Assembly (NCBI GenBank): GCA_016705685.1 | Contig: JADJLB010000001.1 | Location: forward strand, 248,001 to 312,000 | Direction: 5' to 3' | DNA: 64,000 nucleotides | DNA from: Propionivibrio sp. | GTDB taxonomy: Bacteria; Pseudomonadota; Gammaproteobacteria; Burkholderiales; Rhodocyclaceae | Shown: piece by piece, positions 53,756 to 61,972 of the stretch | Position numbering within the stretch: the stretch's first letter is position 1 | Layout: the number at the start of each line of letters is the position of its first letter | Made by a program: the position numbers and the translations under genes | Notes under the pieces: model-generated | Databases searched by the model: none | The model's input: the letters and a program-made list of their open reading frames with translations, nothing else | Told to the model about the DNA's origin: nothing

Positions 53756-55675
53756 ATGCTCGAGCGCCTAGGCAGAGGACGCAGATTTTATTGGTTGGTG
53801 TTTTTCGCACTGACGGCCTGCCTTGCCGCCGAAACGCTGCAGCGTGGCGGCGCGCTGAATCCGCTTGACCAGCGCCTGCAGGATTTCTGGTTCCAGTGGC
53901 AGGGAAAACGCGCCGAGGCCCGACACGTCGGAATCGTTGCCCTTGACGAAGATACGCTGGCCGCATACCCCGACGATCCGATGATCTTCTGGACTGACCG
54001 ACTGGCTGTTGCCGTGGCCCGCCTGCGCCAAGCGGGTGTCAAGGTGATCGGGCTTGACATGCTGCTCAGCATCAGCCCCGAGCGCTGGCTGGGCAAACTG
54101 GGTGGGGATCTGCAACAGGCGGCGCGGGATTATGACCGTGTCTTCCGCGAACAGGTCAACAGCGGACAGCTGGTGTTGGCATCGACTCGATCGGGATCGG
54201 GCGGTCGCGAGACGGATTATCTTTTGCCGAGCCCGGACTATTTGCTGGCGCTTCCCGATTTCGATATTCCCGGATACGTCGCGCTTGCCGATCTGCTTGA
54301 TGAAGGCGACGGGGTGATTCGCCGCTATCTGATGGCGCCCGTTGCAGTGGCCGACCGTAGGCCGCTGGAAGGTAGCGTTCCTGTCCTCGGCCTGCCGTCG
54401 CTCATCGCCGTTCGGGTTGGCGGAATGAATCCCCGGGGGACAAGCTGGGTGCTCGGTGGGCGAAGAATGGAACGGGAACAGCCGCCGGAGCCCATTCCGT
54501 ACATGGGGCCTCCCGGCACGTTTCCGCGTATTTCACTCAAGCAATTGCTCGCCGACGATGCATTGAACGATCCGAATGTCATTGCGCTGCGCGGCAAGGC
54601 AGTTCTGATCGGTGCGACCGCCGCCGGACTTAACGATGAACATTTCACCCCCTACGCGACTCGATTGTTTTCAGGTCGAGGCATCTTGATGTCCGGCGTC
54701 GAGTTGCATGCAAATGTACTTGAGGCCCTGCTTGCCGGCGAACGCATGCAGCCGCTGGAGAATGGCCTGCGCGTGTTTACCCTCCTTCTCCTGACGGCGC
54801 TGGCTGCCGCAGCCTTCGTGGCGTTGCCGGTCTGGGCGGGTGCCCTGCTCTGGTCCTTGCATTTGCCTATATTGGCCCTGGCAGGCTTTCTGGCCTTTCG
54901 CTTCGGCATTTTGGTGCCGGTTTCGGTGTATGCGTTAGCGACCGCTCTTGCCTTGCTGGGTGTTCTGGGCTGGCGCTTGACCGGAGAAGAGCGCGAGCGC
55001 TCGCGGGTGCGCCAAATGTTTGGCCGCTACGTTTCCGATCAGGTAGTTGAAGCTTTGCTGAAATCGGGCACGCGCCCGGAACTCGGCGGGCAATCGCAGA
55101 CCGTGACGGTGCTGTTCTCCGATATCCGAAACTTCACGACAATCAGCGAGCGGCTAAACGCGAAAGAGGTTGTCGAAATGCTGAACACCTACTTTGAACG
55201 CGCCTGTGCACCGCTGCTCGCCGAGGGTGGCAGCATCGACAAATTCATCGGCGACGCCATCATGGTCGAGTTTGGTTCGCCCTTGCCACTGGCTGACCAT
55301 GCCATCCGTGGCATACGCGCGGCCATTGCGTTACAGGCGGTGGCCGAAGAATTTGCCGCATGGATGGCTAAACGCTTTGCCGATCGCGATCTGCCCAAGT
55401 TTGCCGTCGGCATCGGCTTGCATAGCGGTGAGGCAGTTATCGGCAATATCGGCTCTCCGACGCGTATGGAGTTCACTGCCATCGGCGATACCGTGAATCT
55501 GGCGTCCCGCCTCGAAGGGATGACAAAGGAGATTGGCTGCGTTATCTTGGCAAGCGAAACCACGGTTGTTGAAGCAGGTCGGGAGGTCGTTTGCGGGCGC
55601 AGTGAGGTTGTCAAGGTCAAGGGGCGCGAGGAAGCGGTTCGCGTATTTGAAGTACTAGATATCCAGGGAGAATAA
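53756..55675 (+). CDS. CHASE2-domain adenylate cyclase (class III)
   Basis: About 639 residues. An N-terminal helix, then a large extracytoplasmic CHASE2 sensor (VGIVALDEDTLAAYPDDPM; KAVLIGATAAGLNDEHFTPY) up to about 335, three membrane helices to about 410, and a class III cyclase domain: VTVLFSDIRNFTTISERL near 449, SIDKFIGDAIMVEFG (metal Asp and the Lys favouring ATP) and FTAIGDTVNLASRLEG. The ATG at 53756 is five bases after AGGAG. It should make cAMP in response to an envelope signal. It is followed after three bases by a FecR-like exported protein. Confidence 0.93.
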   Translation: MLERLGRGRRFYWLVFFALTACLAAETLQRGGALNPLDQRLQDFWFQWQGKRAEARHVGIVALDEDTLAAYPDDPMIFWTDRLAVAVARLRQAGVKVIGLDMLLSISPERWLGKLGGDLQQAARDYDRVFREQVNSGQLVLASTRSGSGGRETDYLLPSPDYLLALPDFDIPGYVALADLLDEGDGVIRRYLMAPVAVADRRPLEGSVPVLGLPSLIAVRVGGMNPRGTSWVLGGRRMEREQPPEPIPYMGPPGTFPRISLKQLLADDALNDPNVIALRGKAVLIGATAAGLNDEHFTPYATRLFSGRGILMSGVELHANVLEALLAGERMQPLENGLRVFTLLLLTALAAAAFVALPVWAGALLWSLHLPILALAGFLAFRFGILVPVSVYALATALALLGVLGWRLTGEERERSRVRQMFGRYVSDQVVEALLKSGTRPELGGQSQTVTVLFSDIRNFTTISERLNAKEVVEMLNTYFERACAPLLAEGGSIDKFIGDAIMVEFGSPLPLADHAIRGIRAAIALQAVAEEFAAWMAKRFADRDLPKFAVGIGLHSGEAVIGNIGSPTRMEFTAIGDTVNLASRLEGMTKEIGCVILASETTVVEAGREVVCGRSEVVKVKGREEAVRVFEVLDIQGE

Positions 55676-55678
55676 TTC

Positions 55679-56326
55679 ATGAAAACGACGGGATGGCTTG
55701 GCGCGGTAGTAATGGCGCTCGTTTCGTTGAGCGCTTCGGCAACTGAAGTCGGTTTGGTAACTGCAGTCGCCGGAAACGTCAAATTGCAGGAAGAGAAAAG
55801 CGTAGCCAGCGAACTCAAGCCCTTCGTCAAGGTCCGGGAAGGCGACCGGCTGATGATGGAGAGTAACGCGCGGCTGCAACTGGTGTATTTCGATGGGGGC
55901 CGCCAGGAAACCTGGCAGGGACATGGTGCGCTTGAGGTCGGCAGCGGATCGAGCAAGATGTCGAAAGGCAGCATGCAGCCTGAGGTCAAAACCCTGCCTG
56001 CCATTCTGGTCAAGCAGCTTTCAAAAACCCCGGCACAAGATGACCACGTCAAGACCGGCATGATCCGCATGCGCTCCATGCCGCCTTACGACAAGCTGGA
56101 GACGGTCGAGAGGAATTACGAGGACATGCGCAAGCAGAGCGTTGCCGATGACCTGAACCCGGAACTCTATCTGCTCGCCAGCTATTTCGAATTGCGCGAA
56201 TTTGACAAGCTTGAGGCCTTGTTGAAACGGCTCAACGAAAAAGGATCAAGCGCACCGGAGCTGGCGGCCCTGAACATGCTTTATGCTCGTGCCATCCGGG
56301 ATGCGAAAAGCGACGGAAAACGATAG
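55679..56326 (+). CDS. Exported FecR-like protein
   Basis: A 215-residue protein with a signal peptide (MKTTGWLGAVVMALVSLS, cleaved after ASA). The N-terminal half resembles the FecR beta domain: GLVTAVAGNVKLQEEKSV, KVREGDRLMMESNARLQLVY, then FDGGRQETWQGHGALEVG. The C-terminal half is helical with LYLLASYFELREFDKLEALL, TPR-like. It starts three bases after the CHASE2 cyclase, so it is probably the periplasmic partner of the sensor. It ends 36 bases from the opposing operon. Confidence 0.75.
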   Translation: MKTTGWLGAVVMALVSLSASATEVGLVTAVAGNVKLQEEKSVASELKPFVKVREGDRLMMESNARLQLVYFDGGRQETWQGHGALEVGSGSSKMSKGSMQPEVKTLPAILVKQLSKTPAQDDHVKTGMIRMRSMPPYDKLETVERNYEDMRKQSVADDLNPELYLLASYFELREFDKLEALLKRLNEKGSSAPELAALNMLYARAIRDAKSDGKR

Positions 56327-56362
56327 ACGTATCCCGCCGAGCGTACGCAATGGATAAGCGGT

Positions 56363-57199
56363 CTATTTAAAGATGATGACTTCCCCGCGAGGTGATTCCT
56401 CGCGAGGACGTAAGTTCTGCTCTCCGCCATCGTCAGAGCCACCGTATACCCCGCTTATTTGCTCTTCGAGTTGCCGGGCGACATCTTCGCCCAGACTTCT
56501 GGAGACTTCGGAAACGACCTTGCCCCGATTCAGCACGACACGTCCACCCTGACTGGTCAGCATTTTGACGTCCTGGCCTGCACCCATGGCGCTGAAAGAC
56601 GATTTGATCGTAAAGTTCTTAGTGCTGATCAAACTGAATTCGCCGACCAGTTCGAGACTCAAAGTATGCGAGACCGTGTTGGTGTGGTCGATGGGGTTGG
56701 CTTCCTGACGAAACTCGATACTGTTGATCGTCCCGAACAAAACATAATCGGCGCCGGGATACATCCCCTTCTTGATACGGCCAATAATGTCGTACAACTT
56801 CTCGTTGTTCCTGGCATCGGTAAACGGCTTGCCCTGAACCAATTGGAAACGGCCCGACTTCAGTATTCCGCCCTTGATGTCCGCAGTAAATTTACGCATT
56901 TCACCGCGGTCGATGTAGCTGTAGGTTCCTTCGGTCGAAGAATAGTTGCTTTCCGACCTGGCATTTACCGAGCCGCTGCTGCGCCGTGAATAGCCGTAGT
57001 CCGACTCACGCTCGCTCTCACGTCCGGACGCACGCAATGACGATCTTTCCGAAGCGGATACGACGCGAAAATATTCGCTGACGCGTTCCTCATAGGCCAG
57101 ATCGGTCACGGCCACCTTGGGAGGAGAAGCTGCCGACGCAACGCCCCCGATTGCTGTGAACAGCACCAAACCCAAGCAAGCAAACCATTTGATGTTCAT
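56363..57199 (-). CDS. Exported CsgG/LpoB-like protein with Ser/Arg-rich insert
   Basis: A 278-residue protein. After a signal peptide of about 23 residues, KVAVTDLAYEERVSEYFRVV, an insert at about 49-93 that is very rich in Ser, Arg and Glu, and a domain with MRKFTADIKGGILKSGRFQL, YPGADYVLFGTINSIEFRQE and HTLSLELVGEFSLISTKNF, which follows the LpoB/CsgG pattern. It lacks a lipobox. It is the last gene of the minus-strand operon, 37 bases after the LpoB-like gene, and may act with it in the envelope. Confidence 0.72.
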   Translation of the reverse strand: MNIKWFACLGLVLFTAIGGVASAASPPKVAVTDLAYEERVSEYFRVVSASERSSLRASGRESERESDYGYSRRSSGSVNARSESNYSSTEGTYSYIDRGEMRKFTADIKGGILKSGRFQLVQGKPFTDARNNEKLYDIIGRIKKGMYPGADYVLFGTINSIEFRQEANPIDHTNTVSHTLSLELVGEFSLISTKNFTIKSSFSAMGAGQDVKMLTSQGGRVVLNRGKVVSEVSRSLGEDVARQLEEQISGVYGGSDDGGEQNLRPREESPRGEVIIFK

Positions 57200-57235
57200 C
57201 CCAATTTCTCCAGGTTGCCGTGACTGCGGACAGAA

Positions 57236-57853
57236 TCAGCGTTTTGCCGATTTGCGGATTTCCTTCTCGTCGGACCATTCGACGATACCGGTCTCGATTT
57301 CGATCAGACGCAGGTTCATCTTGTAATAGACATCCTTCAAATCGCTGGTCTTCTTGATGATCGAAGAAATACTGCCATCCAGGCGGTACTTGGCACCACG
57401 CATCTTGCCAACTTTGACGGACTTCGACTTGTCATACAGGCCGGACTGGTTCTGGCGACGCAGCTCATCCGTCTGATTCTGCATGTCCTCGCCTTCGATC
57501 ACGTACTTCACACCATTCTTCTGCAGCTGCGTCAACACCGTGTCGGTAATCAGACGAGTATCGAAGTATTCGCTTGTTTTGTTCTTGACCGGCGAGGCCA
57601 TCAGAAGCTGACGTTTCTTGATCAGCGTCTGAATCTCCGGAGTCTGGATCAGGCCCTGGGTCATCTTCTCGGAAATCATCTGGATATCCGTCGAGCCGAG
57701 ATCGGTGGTTACCGTTTCAACGGCCTTGGAATCGCCGTAGCTCACCCCGCTCGTTCCGGTCGTGGGAGAAGTAGTTTCGCAACCAGTCAGAACCAGTGCA
57801 AGTGCAGCGACCAGCAGCGATGCCTGAAGATTAAACCTTGGCTTTGTATACAT
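57236..57853 (-). CDS. lpoB: LpoB-like lipoprotein (penicillin-binding protein activator family)
   Basis: A 205-residue lipoprotein. The lipobox LTGC ends the signal at C25. SYGDSKAVETVTTDLGSTDI and YVIEGEDMQNQ, then GAKYRLDGSISSIIKKTSDL and YKMNLRLIEIETGIVEWSDE, match LpoB. Enterobacterial LpoB activates PBP1b from the outer membrane. In E. coli lpoB follows ycfL; here a YcfL-like gene is immediately upstream as well. It may have another partner in this species. Confidence 0.85.
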   Translation of the reverse strand: MYTKPRFNLQASLLVAALALVLTGCETTSPTTGTSGVSYGDSKAVETVTTDLGSTDIQMISEKMTQGLIQTPEIQTLIKKRQLLMASPVKNKTSEYFDTRLITDTVLTQLQKNGVKYVIEGEDMQNQTDELRRQNQSGLYDKSKSVKVGKMRGAKYRLDGSISSIIKKTSDLKDVYYKMNLRLIEIETGIVEWSDEKEIRKSAKR

Positions 57854-57918
57854 CGAGATCCTCCTGAGAAATAAGTTGCGACACCTTCACGCCACTCCTC
57901 CAAGCTGGCCGCTGGGTA

Positions 57919-58323
57919 TCAATTTGGGCTTTGTACAACCAGTCTGAAACGTGTTGCTTTGAAAGTAGGTGATGAAACACTGAGCGTCTGTTTGTTCAGT
58001 CCATAGACAATTATCGGCTTCCATGGCTCGTCGTCCCATACGGCGATACCTTGCTGATCCAGCCATTCGAATCGGTAATAAACCTGCCGGTCGGAAACAG
58101 AAGTGTTGCTCAGATCGGCCTGGACGCGCAACAAGCGACCCTGGATCGTCGCGCGCAGATCGCTAATGCCGATGTCGTTTGACCTATCCTGTGTCAGAGC
58201 GGCGTAACCATGCCCATCAGGCATATACCGCGCTTGATTGGCGGCCAGGGCGAAGAAGGGCGCAATTGCCAGAATGGCTGTCGCCAGCACACGGCGATCC
58301 GACGCGTTGAACGAAATTCTCAT
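57919..58323 (-). CDS. YcfL-like (DUF1425) exported protein
   Basis: A 134-residue protein with a signal peptide (RRVLATAILAIAPFFALA). The mature part has ISDLRATIQGRLLRVQADLS, QVYYRFEWLDQQGIAVWDDE and PWKPIIVYGLNKQTLSVSSP. These blocks are nearly the same as in the C-terminal domain of the neighbouring caspase-like protein. The ATG at 58323 follows GGGAG. It lies between the caspase-like and LpoB-like genes. Confidence 0.82.
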   Translation of the reverse strand: MRISFNASDRRVLATAILAIAPFFALAANQARYMPDGHGYAALTQDRSNDIGISDLRATIQGRLLRVQADLSNTSVSDRQVYYRFEWLDQQGIAVWDDEPWKPIIVYGLNKQTLSVSSPTFKATRFRLVVQSPN

Positions 58324-58348
58324 GACATGTCTCCCAGTGGGGCGTGGA

Positions 58349-59788
58349 CTAGTTGTTGCCTCTGTTATCAGGGCTTTGCAGCTGAAGCCTGAAATCCGTA
58401 GCCTTGAAGGTCGGCGAAACAACGTTGATGACCTGCTTTTGATTTCCATAAACAATCATCGGTTTCCAGGGCTCGTCTTCCCACACCGTAAACCCATCCT
58501 GATCAAGCCACTTGAAACGGTAATAGAGTTGCTGGTTACCCGTGCTGAGATTGGTAATTTCAGCCTGGATGCGCAAAAGATTGTCCCGCTTGGTCGCCCG
58601 CAAGTCCGTGACTTTCAGGTTGTTCATCTTGCCCTGTTCTTCAAGCTTGCTGGCCATTGATCCGCCACTGCTGGCGGCGGGTGGGGGCGGCGGGGGCGGT
58701 GCGGCGCCCATGGCCACCTGCGTCGGCTCACTGCTGGCCACGGCGGACGGTGCGTATGGCGCCGGCGCGGCATCGCTGCTCCGGCTCACGGTTTGGCTCA
58801 TCGCCGCAACGCGACGGCTGGCCAGCGGTGCGAACTGGCCATTCGGATACTTCGTCAGATAGTCCTGGTAGTCGGCTGCCTGCTTGCTGTCCTTGATGCT
58901 GTCCCAGAAGGACAACTCGATGGCCTTGGGATCAACCGCCTGCACAACCGTCGTTGTATTGCCCGGTGCACTGGCCGAAGCCGAAGCCTGGGCAGGCGCA
59001 GGGCCCGAAACAAAGTAGAAGTCGCCGTCGGTCTGGTCGTAGATCGCCGGTTGCTGCTCATGACCGACCGATTTGGCTTTCTGAATCACCATCGAGCGGG
59101 TCTTCTTGAGTGCCTCGGTGCTGCTGATTCCGGGTTGCGATATCGTCGGGAGGAACTCGCGAGTGAACAGTCCATTCGGATTTTTGTCGTTGTTGCCCAG
59201 GCTGTCGAGCGCTTCCTGGTTGGCACCGGCCGAATAGAGAACGGTTTGTCCACTGGGCGAATTGGTCATCGCCAAGCCGCGCGTCGAACCGATAGAACGC
59301 CCGGCTTTTTTGGGCAGGGGGTTATTCCGACAGGCATCGAGCACCAGCAGGGTGTACTTGGCCTTGGCGTCTGCCAGCTTGTCCTGCAGGACGGGAACGC
59401 TGATCGCCTGATCGGCAACATCAGCCGTATCGCGCGGCGTATCCATATCGACCGGAACGAGAAAGTTCTGATTGTTGATCTGTAAACCATGACCGGCAAA
59501 GAAGAACACACCAACGCCGCCCGCAGAGACCTTTTGGACGAATTCGTTGATCGCCTGATTCATCTTCTTCTGGCCAATATTGTTGTAGACCTGAACTTCA
59601 AAACCGACTTTCCGCAATTCGGCGGCGACGGCGTTGGCATCGTTAACCGCCTTTTCCAGCTTTACGATGTTCTGATAATCGTTGTTTCCGATTACCAGCG
59701 CAACGCGATGCTCGGTCGCGGCCATCGCATGGCCGCCTAACAGCAGGAAGAACAACAAGCTCAAGCCAATGCGTAACGTGTGCTTCAT
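58349..59788 (-). CDS. Exported caspase-like protease with C-terminal YcfL-like domain
   Basis: A 479-residue protein. Signal peptide at 1-23; caspase (peptidase C14) domain at about 27-260 with catalytic His100 in FFFAGHGLQI and Cys153 in LLVLDACRNNPL. A helical segment with FWDSIKDSKQAADYQDYLTK follows, then a proline-rich linker near 345-375 and a YcfL-like domain from about 380 (VTDLRATKRDNLLRIQAEIT; LYYRFKWLDQDGFTVWEDE). Both catalytic residues are intact. It should act in the periplasm. It sits in the middle of an operon with COG3014-type, YcfL-like and LpoB-like genes. Confidence 0.9.
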   Translation of the reverse strand: MKHTLRIGLSLLFFLLLGGHAMAATEHRVALVIGNNDYQNIVKLEKAVNDANAVAAELRKVGFEVQVYNNIGQKKMNQAINEFVQKVSAGGVGVFFFAGHGLQINNQNFLVPVDMDTPRDTADVADQAISVPVLQDKLADAKAKYTLLVLDACRNNPLPKKAGRSIGSTRGLAMTNSPSGQTVLYSAGANQEALDSLGNNDKNPNGLFTREFLPTISQPGISSTEALKKTRSMVIQKAKSVGHEQQPAIYDQTDGDFYFVSGPAPAQASASASAPGNTTTVVQAVDPKAIELSFWDSIKDSKQAADYQDYLTKYPNGQFAPLASRRVAAMSQTVSRSSDAAPAPYAPSAVASSEPTQVAMGAAPPPPPPPAASSGGSMASKLEEQGKMNNLKVTDLRATKRDNLLRIQAEITNLSTGNQQLYYRFKWLDQDGFTVWEDEPWKPMIVYGNQKQVINVVSPTFKATDFRLQLQSPDNRGNN

Positions 59789-59815
59789 CGGATTCTCCAG
59801 AAAAACGGGGCTCGG

Positions 59816-61264
59816 TTATTCTTTCGGCTTTGTCCTATGAACGGACTTCTTCGACGTATTCTTTCTGATTTCAGTATCGGCAACAACCTCTGACAAACCG
59901 CTGCCTATCGCGTTCGGCTGCCCCACATAAACCGTACCACCGGTGATGCGTATCGGGATGATCGTGAAGCGGTTGCCGATATCCACTTCTTTCCTGTAGC
60001 TTCCCGATCCAGACTGAAACTCGATCGTCTGCTTGCCTTGCGGAAGCGTGGCGCGAGCTACCGAAATGCGTTCGGGCAATGTGCGCCAACTGCGGTCATC
60101 GGCCTGCTCGGTGACCACAGTGGCCACGTTGGTCAACACGCCAAGTGCAAGACCCCCTTTGTAGGCCTGATCCTGAGCCACGGATTTCACTACGGCCCGG
60201 ATAACCGTACGCAGAAGGATGCCGGGCATCTGATCCTTCAACTGGCGCCGGGCCATTGCGTCTATATTGGTCAGGGTGTCAACCTGCAAATGCTTCCCGG
60301 CAACCGAAACTGAAGCGGGGACAAATCCCGGGTTTTCGGACTTGATCAGCGGGAATGACAAAGGCGTAATCATTAAGCCTCTCTGACGCGGAATCGGGAT
60401 CGGGATGGTTATCGATTTCCACGACGGCGCAAATCCCGATTCGATGACGAACAGCACATCCGACTCCTTCGGGCCCGGCCGGCGGCGCCCGACATCTTTC
60501 AGTCCGGCCTGGACAACGCGCGAATTCGGCGCCAGTTTTATGGCATTGCGATACCCCGGTTCAGCAAGGGAAAGTTCACCCGTCACTTCAAAAAAGTAGC
60601 CGGCCAGATAGTGGGAAAAAGCATTCTGGAAACCGTTCTTGAGGCCATTCACTTCCGGCGTATCCAGCTCGGCCATCGGATAGTCCTTCATCTGCTTGAT
60701 ATCAGCGCTGACATTTTGTGACTTGGCGTCTTCCTGCAGCTTGTCGTATTCCTTTTCACGGAAGGACTCGATCAGTTTTTCCCGCTCGTAGGTCTTCTTC
60801 ATCTCGATGCGAGCCAGATCGTAGTTGCCCTGCATGATGTGGCTCAGGGTCAGGTCGGTGGACAGCATGACTTTTTCATAATCCTGCCCGTCGTAGCGCC
60901 GTGTCTTGTCGTTGACCAGGTAACTCCCGATGTCACCGATCACCTTGCTCGCATCCGCTTTGACGCTGTCCTCCCACTGCCGCACAAATTCATCGGCTTT
61001 CAGCCAGGAATCCTTACCGGCCGGATAGTTGTTATCCAGTGTTAGCAGCTCGCCTTTTTCAAAGTAGTAGAGAATGTCCTTGTCCTTGGTGACCACGCCA
61101 GGAGTGTTGTTCTTTTCGAGTTGCTCTATGGCCTGCTTGATCGCTCCGTTCTTGACCAGATTGACCGTTTCCTTTAGTTCGCTGTCGTACTGTCGCATTG
61201 GGTTTCCAGCACACCCCGCCAATACGGAAGCAAACAAGATCAGCAATAGTCCCCTGAAATTCAT
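59816..61264 (-). CDS. COG3014-type lipoprotein
   Basis: A 482-residue lipoprotein. The lipobox LAGC puts the lipidated Cys at 18. LVKNGAIKQAIEQLEKNN and HIMQGNYDLARIEMKKTYER form a TPR-like helical region; SHYLAGYFFEVTGELSLAEP continues it; the C-terminal half is beta-rich with KQTIEFQSGSGSYRKEVDIG. Proteins of this type occur next to LpoB/YcfL-like genes in other gammaproteobacteria as I recall. It is the first gene of the operon, 28 bases before the caspase-like gene. Confidence 0.8.
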   Translation of the reverse strand: MNFRGLLLILFASVLAGCAGNPMRQYDSELKETVNLVKNGAIKQAIEQLEKNNTPGVVTKDKDILYYFEKGELLTLDNNYPAGKDSWLKADEFVRQWEDSVKADASKVIGDIGSYLVNDKTRRYDGQDYEKVMLSTDLTLSHIMQGNYDLARIEMKKTYEREKLIESFREKEYDKLQEDAKSQNVSADIKQMKDYPMAELDTPEVNGLKNGFQNAFSHYLAGYFFEVTGELSLAEPGYRNAIKLAPNSRVVQAGLKDVGRRRPGPKESDVLFVIESGFAPSWKSITIPIPIPRQRGLMITPLSFPLIKSENPGFVPASVSVAGKHLQVDTLTNIDAMARRQLKDQMPGILLRTVIRAVVKSVAQDQAYKGGLALGVLTNVATVVTEQADDRSWRTLPERISVARATLPQGKQTIEFQSGSGSYRKEVDIGNRFTIIPIRITGGTVYVGQPNAIGSGLSEVVADTEIRKNTSKKSVHRTKPKE

Positions 61265-61312
61265 GATTCATATCCCCAAAGAATGAAATGAGGCAGTGAT
61301 ACCGCATAAGCA

Positions 61313-61396
61313 TCACTGGTCATACTGCTTTCGTGAGCAATTTTTTAAAACCAGCGCTACGGTCCCATCCGTAACCGGAGCAATGCCGCCAAGCAT
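61313..61396 (-). CDS. Possible 27-residue leader peptide upstream of the COG3014 operon
   Basis: An ATG at 61396 is preceded by a near-ideal ribosome site, GGAGG with a five-base spacer (AAATA). It opens a 27-codon frame (MLGGIAPVTDGTVALVLKN and nine more residues) ending in TGA at 61313, 49 bases before the COG3014 lipoprotein start. No family is recognised. Inside the frame, an imperfect hairpin (GTTACGG/CCGTAGC, 61356-61375) is followed by TTTTAAAAAA. It may be a regulatory leader, a tiny protein, or chance. Confidence 0.35.
   Translation of the reverse strand: MLGGIAPVTDGTVALVLKNCSRKQYDQ
61356..61375 (-). other. Hairpin in the leader of the COG3014-caspase operon
   Basis: GTTACGG-ATGGGA-CCGTAGC forms a seven-pair stem with one G-U pair in the RNA. 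It lies between the small exported-protein gene and the operon, with a short T-run a few bases later on the minus strand (GCTGGTTTT). It could weakly terminate upstream transcription or attenuate the operon. Evidence is limited to the fold. Confidence 0.3.
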
Positions 61397-61480
61397 TATT
61401 TCCTCCGTTGGGAGATATTAAACTTTCATTCGCAGTAAAGCTATGCCTCAAACAAGTACCGAAAACAGACGGCGTAAAAA

Positions 61481-61834
61481 CTAACGGGTGATGGCTTCAT
61501 TGCGCCCCGAAAACCTGTCGGTCATGCGCAGCGCCGCGTCGCCAAATTCGCCGAGTGGTTTTTCGGCGCAATACCGGTCGACGAAGTTTTCCACCGTGGC
61601 GCTCGAGATGTCCGAGACCTGTTGTCTTTGCCTGGCGTAGTTATGCCCCGTCAAGACGCCGCGTATCCAAGCCAGATAAATCCTTCGTTGTTCCGCATCC
61701 TCTCTTGTTTGCGACCAGGCTTTGCATGACATGTCGTCAAAGCCCACGACTTTCAGCGGCTCTGCAGAAGCACCCAATGAAATCAGTGTGGCGGCCAGTA
61801 CTATCCGGGGCAACTTTGATATACGTCTCGACAT
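61481..61834 (-). CDS. Small exported protein, HdeA/Rap1a-like
   Basis: A 117-residue protein with a signal peptide (LPRIVLAATLISLGASA). The mature part is about 95 residues with a Cys near each end (DDMSCKAWSQ and FVDRYCAEKPL), likely a disulfide, and a helical middle with RRIYLAWIRGVLTGHNYARQ. The pattern recalls small periplasmic HdeA/Rap1a-type proteins, but I cannot assign a family. The ATG at 61834 follows GGAAGGA. It is divergent from gmk. Confidence 0.7.
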   Translation of the reverse strand: MSRRISKLPRIVLAATLISLGASAEPLKVVGFDDMSCKAWSQTREDAEQRRIYLAWIRGVLTGHNYARQRQQVSDISSATVENFVDRYCAEKPLGEFGDAALRMTDRFSGRNEAITR

Positions 61835-61972
61835 AAATCCTTCCAAAGCGCGAAGATCGGCAATGTGCTAATTTTCGCCCTTCTACCTCTTGTAGTCTAG
61901 GAAAGAAATTCAACGGCATTCGCAGGTACAATCAGCCTTGTCGACTCTCCCGAATTCTTGCAGGCCACCGTT

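Noticed and set aside
55189-56079. Open frame of 296 codons on the minus strand
   Set aside because: It is antisense to the cyclase catalytic domain and the FecR-like gene, and its translation is low-complexity Ser/Thr/Pro-rich.
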